NCBI GenBank assembly: GCA_017996395.1
Contig: JAGOHA010000011.1
Span: forward strand, 7,787 to 47,014
DNA length: 39,228 bases
Direction of reading: 5' to 3'
Source: Acidobacteriota bacterium
GTDB lineage: Bacteria > Acidobacteriota > JAAYUB01
Under the pieces are notes generated by a model. That model saw only the letters and a program-made list of their open reading frames with translations. It had not been told where the DNA came from and did no database searches. The position numbers and the translations under genes are program-made. Of the stretch, positions 31,430 to 39,228 are shown in pieces (position 1 is the first letter of the stretch; the number at the start of each line of letters is the position of its first letter).

Positions 31430-32473
31430 ATGGAATACAAGGACTATTACAGCATCCTGGGGGTGGCCAAAGGCGCCACCCAGGCCGAGATCAAGAAGGC
31501 ATATCGCCGGCTGGCCCGGAAATATCATCCCGACTTCAATCGGGACAATCCGAATGCCGAGCGGCGATTCAAGGAGATCAACGAGGCCTACCAGGTACTG
31601 GGCGACGCCGACAAGCGCCAAAAATACGACCACCTCGGCGCCAACTGGCAGGATTACCAGCGATTCGGCGGTTCGCGGAGCGGGACCGGCGACAACGATT
31701 TTTTCCGCCACTTCGCCGGCGCCGGCCGCACCGATTTCGGGTCGGGACGCCAGACGGGGTTCAGCGACTTTTTCAGGATGTTCTTCGGCGGCGCCGACAT
31801 GTTCGGTGACACCATGGCGGCGGACACGCCGGAAGGCCGACGGGGCGGCAGCCGGGCGGCCGCGGACCTGAACGCCGAGATCCGGATCCCGCTGCGGGAT
31901 GCGGCGCAGGGCCGGACCATGCGGATCACCCTGCAGTCGGAGATCCCCTGCCCCCAGTGCGGTGGTCGGGGCGGCACCGGCCGGAGCGTCTGCCCGGCCT
32001 GCCAGGGCGCCGGATCCACCTACCAGCCGGAGGAGGTCGAGGTCAAAATCCCCGCGGGTGTCCACGACGAGTTCAAGATCCGGCTGCGGGGCAAGGGGCG
32101 CACCGGCGCCGGACAACGGGAGCGCGGCGACCTCTACCTGACGGTCCGCGTGGAGGACGATGCCTTCTTCCGGCTGCAGGGCCGGGACATCCACTGCGAG
32201 GTGCCGGTCACATTTTGCGAGGCGGCGCTGGGCGCCCAGATCGAGGTGCCGACGCTGGGGGGCAAGGTGCGCATGCGCATCCCGCCCGAGACCCAGAACG
32301 GCCGCACTTTCCGCCTCAAAGGAAAGGGGCTGCCCGCGCTGGGCCGCCACCCGGCCGGTGATCAGATCATCCATGTCCGCGTGGTGGTGCCCACGAACCT
32401 GAGCCCGCGCGAGAAAGAGTTGCTGCACCAGCTGGCGACCATGCGGACCGAAAATCCGCGCGAGGGAATGTAG
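31430..32473 (+). CDS. DnaJ/CbpA-like co-chaperone with a half zinc domain
   Basis: Stimulates DnaK ATPase through its J domain and delivers substrates. The 347-residue protein has a J domain (1-68) with the HPD motif in [10 protein letters not shown] Gly/Phe-rich region follows (about 85-135). Then comes a short cysteine module [22 protein letters not shown] (about 172-193) with only two CxxC motifs instead of four, and the two C-terminal peptide-binding domains ([39 protein letters not shown]). It is therefore intermediate between DnaJ (four CxxC) and CbpA (none). [12 protein letters not shown] starts at ATG 31430. No grpE or dnaK neighbour is present, so a specialised chaperone is likely. 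Confidence 0.9.
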   Translation: MEYKDYYSILGVAKGATQAEIKKAYRRLARKYHPDFNRDNPNAERRFKEINEAYQVLGDADKRQKYDHLGANWQDYQRFGGSRSGTGDNDFFRHFAGAGRTDFGSGRQTGFSDFFRMFFGGADMFGDTMAADTPEGRRGGSRAAADLNAEIRIPLRDAAQGRTMRITLQSEIPCPQCGGRGGTGRSVCPACQGAGSTYQPEEVEVKIPAGVHDEFKIRLRGKGRTGAGQRERGDLYLTVRVEDDAFFRLQGRDIHCEVPVTFCEAALGAQIEVPTLGGKVRMRIPPETQNGRTFRLKGKGLPALGRHPAGDQIIHVRVVVPTNLSPREKELLHQLATMRTENPREGM

Positions 32474-32518
32474 CGCACCGGAGACTGCGACGCCGGGCAA
32501 TCCGGATCGAGCATCTGT

Positions 32519-33454
32519 ATGGCATACCGATACCTGTTTGGACCCGTCCCTTCCCGCCGGCTCGGCATTTCGCTGGGCGTCGACCTGGTCCCACCCAAGA
32601 CCTGTTCCATGAATTGCGTCTACTGCGAGTGCGGTCCCACGACGACGTTCACCACCGACCGGGCGGAGTATGTGCCGACCGACGAGGTCCTGGCCGAGTT
32701 GGACGACTTTCTGGACCGGTATCCCCGTCCGGACTTCTTCACCTTCTCCGGATCCGGCGAGCCCACGCTCCACTCCGGCCTCGGTCGGATCGCGTCCTAC
32801 CTCAAGGCCCGCAGCGCGGCACCGGTTGCCCTGCTCACCAATTCGTCGCTCATGGACCGGCCCGACGTCCGGTCGGAGGCCGCGGCGGCCGATCTCATCC
32901 TCCCCTCGCTGGACGCGGTTTCCGACGCGGCCTTCCACGCCATCAACCGGCCGGTGGCCGGCGTCCGCAGCGAGGCGATCATCGACGGGCTGGCCGCTCT
33001 TCGGGAGATCTTCACCGGCGAGATCTGGCTGGAGATCTTCATGTTGGCCCCATTCAACACCGAGCCGGACGAGCTCGCACGGCTCCGGGAAGCGATCCGG
33101 CGGATCCGGCCCGACCGCGTCCAGCTCAACACCCTCGACCGGCCGGGCACGGAACCGTGGGTCCGGCCCGTGCCTCTGGCCGAACTGGAGGCGATGATCC
33201 CGCGGCTCGGCCACCCGCGGGTGGAAGTGATCGCCCGGTACCGCCGCCGCCGGGACCTGGCGACCTTCCGACCCGATCTGGAGAGCGCCATCCTCGAGAC
33301 CATCGCCCGGCGTCCCTGCACCGCCGAAGATCTGGCGGCCGGCCTGGGGATCCGGCCGGCGGAGCTGAACAAGTACCTGGACATTCTTGAGACGGAGCGG
33401 CGGATCCGGGCCGAGATCCAGGACCGCGGCATCTTCTATCGGGCGCTTGAATGA
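32519..33454 (+). CDS. Radical SAM protein (COG0731-like)
   Basis: Iron-sulfur enzyme generating a 5'-deoxyadenosyl radical; substrate unknown. The 311-residue protein has the CxxxCxxC cluster motif at Cys29, Cys33 and Cys36 (KTCSMNCVYCECG), preceded by the FGPVPSRRLGISLGVD box that marks this subfamily. FTFSGSGEPTLHSGLG and LLTNSSLMDRPD are the SAM-binding and beta-strand motifs. The core ends near 215, and the C-terminal part (about 255-311, LAAGLGIRPAELNKYLDILE) is a winged-helix-like domain. Some relatives are annotated as wyosine-type tRNA modification enzymes, but bacteria rarely make wyosine, so I leave the function open. It is coupled to the next gene by a four-base overlap. Confidence 0.87.
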   Translation: MAYRYLFGPVPSRRLGISLGVDLVPPKTCSMNCVYCECGPTTTFTTDRAEYVPTDEVLAELDDFLDRYPRPDFFTFSGSGEPTLHSGLGRIASYLKARSAAPVALLTNSSLMDRPDVRSEAAAADLILPSLDAVSDAAFHAINRPVAGVRSEAIIDGLAALREIFTGEIWLEIFMLAPFNTEPDELARLREAIRRIRPDRVQLNTLDRPGTEPWVRPVPLAELEAMIPRLGHPRVEVIARYRRRRDLATFRPDLESAILETIARRPCTAEDLAAGLGIRPAELNKYLDILETERRIRAEIQDRGIFYRALE

Positions 33455-34320
33455 GCCGCGCTCCGGGCGGTTCCTCCGGCGTCAACGGGAGCCTCATGCT
33501 GGCCGCCGCCATCCAGATGGAATCTGGCCCCGACTTCGAGCGGAACATGGATCGGGCCGTGCGGCTGGTGGAGTTGGCCCGCTCCCGCGGCGCCGAACTG
33601 ATCGCCCTGCCCGAGAATTTCTCCTTCCTTCGTGTCGGTGACGTTCCGTTCCTGACCCACCGACTGGATTCGCCGCTGGTCCGCCGACTGCGCGAGCTGG
33701 CCGGCCGTCTGGAGATCTACCTGCTGGCCGGCTCCTTCCACGAGGAGGTCCCGGGTGCCGACAGTATGTTCAACACCAGTCTGCTGCTGGGACCCGACGG
33801 CGCCATCCTGGCCGCCTACCGCAAGATTCACCTGTTCGACATCGAACTGCGAGACGGGCACGGCTTCCGGGAATCGGCGCGCTTCCAAGCGGGGGATGAC
33901 GCGGTGGTCTGCGCCACGCCGCTGACCACCTTCGGTCTGTCCGTCTGCTACGACCTGCGGTTTCCCGAGCTGTACCGACGGCTGTCGGCCGCGGGCGCCG
34001 AGGTGCTCATGATTCCGTCGGCGTTCACCGAGGCGACCGGCAAGGATCACTGGGAGGTTCTCGTCAGGTGCCGGGCCATCGAAAATCTGTGTTATGTCAT
34101 CGCTCCCGCTCTGACCGGCCAGCCCGCGCCCAAAATCCGCAACTGGGGACACAGCCTGATCGTCGACCCGTGGGGGAACATCCTGGCCGGCGCCGGCGAG
34201 CGGGAGGCGGTGATCACCGCCGAGATCGACCGCGCCTATCTGCTGGAAAAACGCCGGCAGCTTCCCGCTCTGGACCATCGCCGGCTGGATATCCACCCCG
34301 CCGGGTGTCCCTCCAACTGA
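33451..34320 (+). CDS. Nitrilase-superfamily C-N hydrolase (Nit/omega-amidase type)
   Basis: Hydrolyses a carbon-nitrogen bond, probably an amide such as deaminated glutathione or 2-oxoglutaramate. The Glu-Lys-Cys triad is Glu55 (ALPENFSFL), Lys125 (YRKIHLFDIEL) and Cys166 (SVCYDLRFPELYR). RNWGHSLIVDPWGNIL near 230-245 is the Nit signature. The start at 33451 overlaps the radical SAM stop (ATGA). A second ATG at 33496, with GGGAG upstream, gives MLAAAIQMES, the usual family start, so the true protein may be 274 rather than 289 residues. A metabolite-repair role is the most likely, but the substrate is not fixed by sequence. Confidence 0.9.
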   Translation: MSRAPGGSSGVNGSLMLAAAIQMESGPDFERNMDRAVRLVELARSRGAELIALPENFSFLRVGDVPFLTHRLDSPLVRRLRELAGRLEIYLLAGSFHEEVPGADSMFNTSLLLGPDGAILAAYRKIHLFDIELRDGHGFRESARFQAGDDAVVCATPLTTFGLSVCYDLRFPELYRRLSAAGAEVLMIPSAFTEATGKDHWEVLVRCRAIENLCYVIAPALTGQPAPKIRNWGHSLIVDPWGNILAGAGEREAVITAEIDRAYLLEKRRQLPALDHRRLDIHPAGCPSN

Positions 34321-34418
34321 CCGGTTGATCGGACAATCCGGCTGCGACCCCTGGCGGGTGCTCGGGCGCCGGCGGTGGCGCCAGGTCCGCGCACCTTCGG
34401 CGCCGGGCGGGCCGACGG

Positions 34419-34447
34419 TTGAAACGCCCGGGCCCGTGTGTTATAAG
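34419..34447 (+). promoter_or_regulatory. Promoter of meaB
   Basis: TTGAAA (34419-34424), 17 bp, TATAAG (34442-34447), five of six in each element. The start near 34454 lies 27 bp before the meaB ATG. The other 100 bases of this 160-bp spacer show nothing recognisable. Confidence 0.62.
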
Positions 34448-34480
34448 GATGCGTTTGACCGCAAGGGATAGCAGGGACTC

Positions 34481-35422
34481 ATGGACGATATACTGGAACG
34501 CATCCGCAGCGGCGACCGCCGCCTCCTGGCCAAGGCCATCAGCCGGATCGAAAACGGTTCACCGGACGCCGTCGATCTCCTGAAGCAGGCGTTCCCCATG
34601 ACCGGCCACGCCTGTGTCATCGGCATCACCGGCTCGCCCGGCGCCGGCAAGAGCTCGCTGGTGGACCGGCTCACGGAGCACGTGCGGCGGCGCGGACACA
34701 CGGTCGCGGTGGTGGCGGTGGACCCGTCCAGCCCCTTCACCGGCGGCGCCATCCTGGGGGATCGCGTCCGGATGCAGCGGCACGCCACCGATCCCGGCGC
34801 CTTCATCCGGAGCATGGCCACCCGCGGCAACATGGGCGGCCTCGCGGCCGCCACCGCCGACGTGGTGCTGCTGCTGGATGCCGCCGGCTTCGACTTCATC
34901 CTCGTCGAAACGGTGGGTGTGGGCCAGGACGAGGTGGATATCGTCAAGACCGCCCGGATCTGCGTGGTGGTGCTCGTCCCCGGCATGGGTGACGACATCC
35001 AGGCGATCAAGGCGGGAATCATGGAGATCGGCGACATCTTCGTGATCAACAAATCGGACCGCGACGGCGTGATCAAGACGGAGCAGGAGATCCGGGCGAT
35101 CCTGGCCATGAACACCCGGGCCGACGGCTGGGAGCCCCCGGTGGTCAAGACGGTGGCCATCCGTGACGAGGGCATCGACGCGCTCTTCGCGGCGATCGCG
35201 GATCTCCGGCAGCGGCAGTCGTCCGGCCACGACCCGGGCCGCTTCGCCCTGCCCGCCGCCCGGGAGAAGCTGCTCCAGCTGTCGCGCGACCGGGTGTTTC
35301 AGGAGTTTCTGCGCCGCACCGGCTTCGAGGAGCAGCTGGACGCGCTGGCGCAAAAAGTCTTGGACAAATCCGCGGACCCCTATTCTATAATAGAGACTTT
35401 CCTGAGTAAGTTTAGCCGTTAG
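34481..35422 (+). CDS. meaB: Methylmalonyl-CoA mutase-associated GTPase MeaB
   Basis: G3E-family GTPase that guards B12 loading and protects methylmalonyl-CoA mutase from inactivation; formerly called ArgK or LAO transport ATPase. The 313-residue protein has Walker A GITGSPGAGKSSLVDRL (about 49-65), the VAVDPSSPFTGGAILGDRVRM signature, switch region ETVGVGQDEVD and the guanine-specificity NKSD. The mutase itself is not in the window. The stop overlaps the ribosome binding site of the epimerase gene. The pair with mce places it in propionyl-CoA/succinyl-CoA interconversion. Confidence 0.94.
   Translation: MDDILERIRSGDRRLLAKAISRIENGSPDAVDLLKQAFPMTGHACVIGITGSPGAGKSSLVDRLTEHVRRRGHTVAVVAVDPSSPFTGGAILGDRVRMQRHATDPGAFIRSMATRGNMGGLAAATADVVLLLDAAGFDFILVETVGVGQDEVDIVKTARICVVVLVPGMGDDIQAIKAGIMEIGDIFVINKSDRDGVIKTEQEIRAILAMNTRADGWEPPVVKTVAIRDEGIDALFAAIADLRQRQSSGHDPGRFALPAAREKLLQLSRDRVFQEFLRRTGFEEQLDALAQKVLDKSADPYSIIETFLSKFSR
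35386..35391 (+). promoter_or_regulatory. Possible internal promoter for mce inside the end of meaB
   Basis: Perfect TATAAT within meaB, 42 bp before the mce start, inside the small inverted repeat CTATTCTATAATAG. TTGGAC (35360-35365) upstream is 20 bp away, longer than ideal. The coding sequence here uses two consecutive ATA isoleucine codons, unusual for this GC-rich gene, which hints at a non-coding constraint. Confidence 0.38.
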
Positions 35423-35433
35423 GAGGCGCCAGC

Positions 35434-35844
35434 GTGTTCACCAAAATCGATCATATCGGGATCGCCGTCACGGCTCTTGACGACATCCTGAAATTCTATC
35501 AGGACGCCCTCGGTCTGCACCTTCACGAAATCGAAGAGGTGCCCGAGCAGAAGGTTCGGGTGGCCATGTTCCCGGTCGGCGAGACCAACCTGGAGTTCCT
35601 GGAACCCACTTCCCCCGATTCCCCCATCGCCAAGTTCCTCGAGAAAAAAGGACAGGGCATCCACCACATCTCGATCGGTGTGGAGGACATCGACCGCGTA
35701 CTGGCGGAGCTCAAGGCCCGCGGCGCCCGACTGATCAATGAGACCCCGGTCGTCGGCGCCGGCGGCAAGCGGATCGCCTTCGTCCACCCGGCGTCCACGT
35801 CCGGCATCCTCCTGGAACTCAGCCAGGCCCCCCTCCCCCGCTGA
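35434..35844 (+). CDS. mce: Methylmalonyl-CoA epimerase
   Basis: Interconverts (2S)- and (2R)-methylmalonyl-CoA. The 136-residue glyoxalase-fold protein has metal ligands in KIDHIGIAV (His7), HHISIGVEDID and the C-terminal LLELSQ, and the IAFVHPASTSGILLEL end typical of the family. The start is GTG at 35434 with AGGAGG seven bases upstream, part of which overlaps the meaB stop. It belongs with meaB to the propionate/succinate pathway. Confidence 0.95.
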   Translation: MFTKIDHIGIAVTALDDILKFYQDALGLHLHEIEEVPEQKVRVAMFPVGETNLEFLEPTSPDSPIAKFLEKKGQGIHHISIGVEDIDRVLAELKARGARLINETPVVGAGGKRIAFVHPASTSGILLELSQAPLPR

Positions 35845-35873
35845 ACCCCAGCCAGCCAGGCAGGAGACACGGC

Positions 35874-36755
35874 ATGCTTCCCATCACCATCGGCATCATC
35901 GGCGGCAGCGGCCTGTACAAAATGAAGGATCTCTCCGACGTGGAGGAGATCAAGGTCGAGACGCCGTTCGGCCCCCCCAGCGACAATTTCATCGTCGGCA
36001 CGCTGGCCAAGCGCCGGGTGGCGTTCCTCCCGCGCCACGGCCGCGGCCACCGGTTCCTGCCCTCCGAGATCAACTACCGGGCCAACGTGTTCGGCTTCAA
36101 GAAACTGGGAGTGCGCCAGGTGATCTCCATCTCGGCGGTCGGCTCGCTGAAAGAGGAACATCAGCCGCTGGACATCATCCTGCCCGACCAGTTCATCGAC
36201 CGCACCTTCCGGCGCGCCGCTACGTTTTTCGGCGACGGCATCGTCGGGCACATCGCATTCGGCGATCCCCTGTGCCGCCACCTGGTCAACAGCGTCGCCC
36301 AGGGCGCGCAGAATGCCGAGATCGCGGTGAAAGTCCGGGGGACCTACCTCTGCATGGAAGGGCCCGCGTTTTCCACCCGGGCCGAGAGCCAGCTTTACCG
36401 CAGCTGGGGGCTCGACATCATCGGCATGACCAACGCCACGGAAGCCAAGCTGTTCCGCGAGGCGGAGATCTGCTACGCGACCATCGCCCTGGTCACCGAC
36501 TATGACTGCTGGCATCAAACCGAAGCGCCCGTCACGGTGGACATGATCATCGAGAACCTGAGCCGGAACAACGAAAACGCCCAGCGGATCCTGAAAGAGA
36601 CGGTGAAGCTGCTCCCCGAAGACCGGGACTGCACCTGCCACCATGCTCTCAAGGATGCGCTCATCACGCAGCCCGACAGCATCCCGCAATCCACCCGGGA
36701 GAAGCTGGCCCTGATCATCGGCCACTACCTGCCGGAGAAATCCAAGTCGGAGTGA
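35874..36755 (+). CDS. mtnP: S-methyl-5'-thioadenosine phosphorylase
   Basis: Splits methylthioadenosine (from polyamine synthesis or radical chemistry) to adenine and methylthioribose-1-phosphate. The 293-residue protein begins ITIGIIGGSGLYKMKDL, with the phosphate loop, then LPRHGRGHRFLPSEINYRANVF and ISAVGSLKEE, typical of MTAP rather than purine nucleoside phosphorylases. MEGPAFSTRAESQLYRSWG and GMTNATEAKLFREAEICYA complete the active site. AGGAG precedes the ATG. A PfkB sugar kinase follows after 61 bp; the two often co-occur. Confidence 0.94.
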   Translation: MLPITIGIIGGSGLYKMKDLSDVEEIKVETPFGPPSDNFIVGTLAKRRVAFLPRHGRGHRFLPSEINYRANVFGFKKLGVRQVISISAVGSLKEEHQPLDIILPDQFIDRTFRRAATFFGDGIVGHIAFGDPLCRHLVNSVAQGAQNAEIAVKVRGTYLCMEGPAFSTRAESQLYRSWGLDIIGMTNATEAKLFREAEICYATIALVTDYDCWHQTEAPVTVDMIIENLSRNNENAQRILKETVKLLPEDRDCTCHHALKDALITQPDSIPQSTREKLALIIGHYLPEKSKSE

Positions 36756-36816
36756 CCGCCGGCGCCGTCGCCCATCACCATCGCCGCGAACCCGGAAGTC
36801 TCATCGGAGGACGCCC

Positions 36817-37716
36817 ATGTCCCTGCTCGCCATCGGATCCGTAGCGTTCGACAGTGTCACGACCCCCTTCGGCCGGGCGGAGCGGGTGGTGGGAGGCTCC
36901 GCCACCTACTTCAGCCTGGTGGCCAGCTTCTTCACCGACGTCGCCGTCGTCGCGGTGGTCGGCGAGGATTTCACCGATGAGCATCTCCGAATCTTCCTGG
37001 ACCACGGGATCGATATCCGCCAGATCCAGCGCCGCCGCGGCAAGTCGTTCTTCTGGGCGGGCGAATACAACCGCGACCTGAACGAGGCGCACACGCTGGC
37101 CACCGAGCTGAACGTCTTCGCCGAGTTCAAACCCGAGGTCCATCCCGACCACCGGCGCGTCCGGCACCTGTTTCTCGGCAACATCGACCCCGACCTGCAG
37201 CACCACGTCCTCGACCAGATGGAGGGGGATCCCCTGGTCGCCCTCGATTCGATGAACTACTGGATCCAGAGCAAGCCCGATGCGCTGGCCCGCGTCCTGT
37301 CCCGGGTGCACATCCTGCTGCTCAACGAAGGCGAGGCGCGCATGCTCACCGGCGAGTATCACCTGGTGACGGCGGTCCGGCGGATCGCCGCCCTCGGCCC
37401 GCGGACCATCGTGGTGAAGCGCGGTGAGTACGGCAGCCTGGTGAGCCACGCCGGGGAGCTGTTCGTGGCGCCGGCCTATCCGATGGAGACGGTGATGGAT
37501 CCCACCGGCGCCGGCGATTGCTTCGCGGGCGGATTCATGGGCTATCTGGCCGGCGCGGACCGGGATGACATGGCCGCGATCCGCACCGCGGTGCTGTACG
37601 GTTCGGTGATGGCCTCGTTCGACATCGAGGCGTTCTCGGTCAACCGGCTCCGCGAACTGACCTTCCCCGACATCCAGGCGCGCCTGGAGCACTTTCGCCA
37701 GGTGATCGGCGTTTGA
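36817..37716 (+). CDS. PfkB-family sugar/nucleoside kinase
   Basis: ATP-dependent kinase of a sugar or nucleoside. The 299-residue protein has the family N-terminal ribokinase-like start (IGSVAFDSVTTPFG, GGSATYFSLVASFF) and the C-terminal catalytic motif DPTGAGDCFAGGFMG near 227-241, with the catalytic Asp in DCFAGG. The lid strand region FFWAGEYN is short, as in one-domain forms. Next to mtnP a role in purine or methylthioribose salvage is plausible but unproven. GGAGG lies upstream of the ATG. Confidence 0.9.
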   Translation: MSLLAIGSVAFDSVTTPFGRAERVVGGSATYFSLVASFFTDVAVVAVVGEDFTDEHLRIFLDHGIDIRQIQRRRGKSFFWAGEYNRDLNEAHTLATELNVFAEFKPEVHPDHRRVRHLFLGNIDPDLQHHVLDQMEGDPLVALDSMNYWIQSKPDALARVLSRVHILLLNEGEARMLTGEYHLVTAVRRIAALGPRTIVVKRGEYGSLVSHAGELFVAPAYPMETVMDPTGAGDCFAGGFMGYLAGADRDDMAAIRTAVLYGSVMASFDIEAFSVNRLRELTFPDIQARLEHFRQVIGV

Positions 37717-37726
37717 TTTGAAAATA

Positions 37727-37756
37727 CCGCCCGTTCCCGGTAATCTAAACGGGCGG
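37727..37756 (+). repeat. Inverted repeat in the uvrC promoter region
   Basis: CCGCCCGTT (37727-37735) and AACGGGCGG (37748-37756) are perfect 9-bp complements with a 12-base loop. The right arm overlaps the likely uvrC ribosome binding site (GGAG). TTGAAA at 37718-37723 with TAATCT 17 bp later would be a weak promoter whose spacer and -10 fall within the repeat. No T-run follows, so it is not a simple terminator. Confidence 0.55.
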
Positions 37757-37768
37757 AGAACGTGTTTC

Positions 37769-39228
37769 ATGGAATGGCGCGCCACCCTCAACCAGAAGCT
37801 GGCTGCCCTGCCCAACGCGCCGGGCGTCTACCTGTACCGGGACGCCCGGGGCGAGATCATCTACGTCGGCAAGGCCCGCGACCTGCGGCACCGGGTGCGG
37901 TCGTACTTCCAGGAAGCCCGCGACCTCGATCCCAAGACCGCCCGGCTGGTGGCGGAGCTCCGCGACGTCGAGTACATCGTCACCGGCAGCGAATACGAGG
38001 CGTTCATCCTCGAGAGCAACCTGGTGCACGAGCACCAGCCCCGCTACAATTTCTACCTGAAGGACGACAAGTCGTTTCCCTTCATCCGGATCACGCTCAA
38101 GACCCCCTTTCCCCAGATCAGCCTGACCCGCCGGCCGGTCCGTGACGGCTCGCGTTATTTCGGCCCCTACATCCCCGCCTCCCGGGCGCGGCTGCTCATC
38201 GACACGGTCCGGCGCACGTTCGGCATCCGCCACTGCCGCAAGGAGATCGACGGGACCGCAACCCGGCCCTGCTGCCTGGACTACCACATCGAGCGCTGCC
38301 TGGGTCCGTGCGTGGCCGCCCTGTGCAGCCGCGAGCAGTACCGGGCGGCGGTGGACGCGGCGATCCTGTTTCTGGAAGGCCGCGACCGCGATCTGCGGCG
38401 GCGCCTCGAAGCCGACATGAACCAGGCGGCCGCCGAGCTGCGGTTCGAAGATGCCGCGCGGCTGCGGGACCGGCTCCAGGCGGTCCAGGCGCTCGCTGAC
38501 GAGCAGCAGTCCGTGCTCGGCATCGAGGACGATGCGGACGTGTTCGGCGGCTACTACCGGGACGGCCGGCTGTCGGTGCAGGTCTTCCACATGCGGGGCA
38601 CCAAGGTGGTGGATCGGCGGCAATACTACTGGGAGGACCTGCCGCACTGGAACGGGGCCGAGTTTTATGCCGAGTTTCTCCGCCAGTTCTACTACCGGGA
38701 ACTGCGGATTCCGCCCCGGGTGTTCGTGCCCACCGCGGTGGCGGAACCGGACCTGCTCGCCCAGTGGCTCGCGGAGCGCCGCGGCCGGCAGGTGGTGATC
38801 GCCCACCCGCGGCGCGGACGGTGGCTGCGCCTGCTCGAGCTGGCGGAGCTCAACGCGCGCCACGCCTTCTTCCTGCGGTTCCCCGCCGTGGACCATCAAC
38901 CGGACAGCCTCCGCCTCCTCCAGGCCGCCCTCGATCTGCCGGAGCCGCCGGGGCGGATCGAAGGCTTCGACATGTCCACCACCCAGGGCCGTGAGTCGGT
39001 GGGCGTCATGGTGGCCATGGTCGACGGACGGATGGTACCCGCGCAGTACCGCCGCTTCCGGATCCGCACAGCCGGCGGACGGCCGGACGATCTGGCCGCC
39101 ATGCGGGAGGTCGTCTGCCGGCGCTACCGGCGATTGCTGGACGAGCGCCGGGAGCTGCCCGGCCTGATCCTGGTGGACGGCGGCGCGGGCCAGGTCGCCG
39201 CCGCCCTGGACGGCCTGGCCGCGCTGGA
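37769..39228 (+). CDS. uvrC: Excinuclease ABC subunit UvrC, 3' end outside the window
   Basis: Nuclease of nucleotide excision repair that cuts on both sides of a lesion. Residues 1-486 are visible. The GIY-YIG domain is APGVYLYRDARGEIIYVGKARDLRHRVRSYF (about 17-48). The cysteine cluster region is HCRKEIDG... RPCCLDYHIERCLGPC (about 153-180), which holds the [4Fe-4S] ligands. The UVR motif lies around AELRFEDAARLRDRLQ and the start of the RNase-H-like endonuclease is GFDMSTTQGRESVG. ATG 37769 has GGAGA nine bases upstream. The open frame runs off the window edge at 39228. Confidence 0.96.
   Translation, partial: MEWRATLNQKLAALPNAPGVYLYRDARGEIIYVGKARDLRHRVRSYFQEARDLDPKTARLVAELRDVEYIVTGSEYEAFILESNLVHEHQPRYNFYLKDDKSFPFIRITLKTPFPQISLTRRPVRDGSRYFGPYIPASRARLLIDTVRRTFGIRHCRKEIDGTATRPCCLDYHIERCLGPCVAALCSREQYRAAVDAAILFLEGRDRDLRRRLEADMNQAAAELRFEDAARLRDRLQAVQALADEQQSVLGIEDDADVFGGYYRDGRLSVQVFHMRGTKVVDRRQYYWEDLPHWNGAEFYAEFLRQFYYRELRIPPRVFVPTAVAEPDLLAQWLAERRGRQVVIAHPRRGRWLRLLELAELNARHAFFLRFPAVDHQPDSLRLLQAALDLPEPPGRIEGFDMSTTQGRESVGVMVAMVDGRMVPAQYRRFRIRTAGGRPDDLAAMREVVCRRYRRLLDERRELPGLILVDGGAGQVAAALDGLAAL

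Noticed and set aside
31400..33214. 604-codon minus-strand open frame opposite the DnaJ-like and radical SAM genes
   Set aside because: It spans two well-supported genes on the other strand and its composition is that of a shadow frame.

Overview
The window is GC-rich (roughly 60-65% by eye) chromosomal DNA, densely coded on both strands, with no insertion sequence, phage gene, CRISPR array or rRNA. Gene content suggests a Gram-negative, at least partly anaerobic heterotroph: it has LolA and LspA, a Wza-type export protein, a four-subunit pyruvate:ferredoxin oxidoreductase, and methylmalonyl-CoA pathway genes. A small 4.5S-like SRP RNA sits in front of dnaX-ybaB-recR. A RodZ-like protein is followed by a helical-repeat protein of a kind known mainly from Acidobacteriota and the old Deltaproteobacteria. 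Together these make a deep acidobacterial lineage my best guess; this is an inference from gene content, not a phylogenetic result.

Layout. 1-5.1 kb, minus strand: formiminotransferase-cyclodeaminase (3' end outside the window), tRNA-Ser(GGA), TtcA, a CoA-acylating aldehyde dehydrogenase with an unusual tail, and a NusG/RfaH-like antiterminator. 5.3-8.0 kb, plus strand: RodZ-like protein, helical-repeat protein and a secreted lytic transglycosylase. 8.1-10.8 kb: GlmS and GalU, which supply amino-sugar and UDP-sugar precursors. 10.9-20.5 kb: an envelope polysaccharide cluster of Wza-like exporter, BY-kinase, FecR-domain protein, PEGA-domain membrane protein, SUMF1/FGE-like protein, PHP phosphatase, TPR protein and O-antigen ligase/polymerase. 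It contains no glycosyltransferase. 20.5-23.3 kb: SRP RNA, dnaX, ybaB, recR. 23.4-26.4 kb: porGDAB, closed by a strong hairpin. 26.7-29.1 kb, minus strand: hybrid histidine kinase, RsbW-like and RsbV-like partner-switch proteins. 29.3-34.3 kb: coiled-coil membrane protein, LspA, LolA, a DnaJ-like protein with half a zinc domain, a radical SAM enzyme and a nitrilase-family amidase. 34.5-39.2 kb: MeaB, methylmalonyl-CoA epimerase, MTA phosphorylase, PfkB kinase and the start of uvrC.

How the parts fit. GlmS and GalU make UDP-GlcNAc and UDP-glucose precursors just upstream of the export cluster. In that cluster the BY-kinase and the CpsB-type phosphatase form a phosphorylation switch, the Wza-like protein is the outer-membrane or periplasmic conduit, and the ligase/polymerase completes the chain. 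The FecR, PEGA and SUMF1 proteins between kinase and phosphatase form an extracytoplasmic module of unknown role and are the best candidate for something undescribed. Many sigma70-type promoters with good spacing can be read directly; several carry inverted repeats that could be operators or leader structures.
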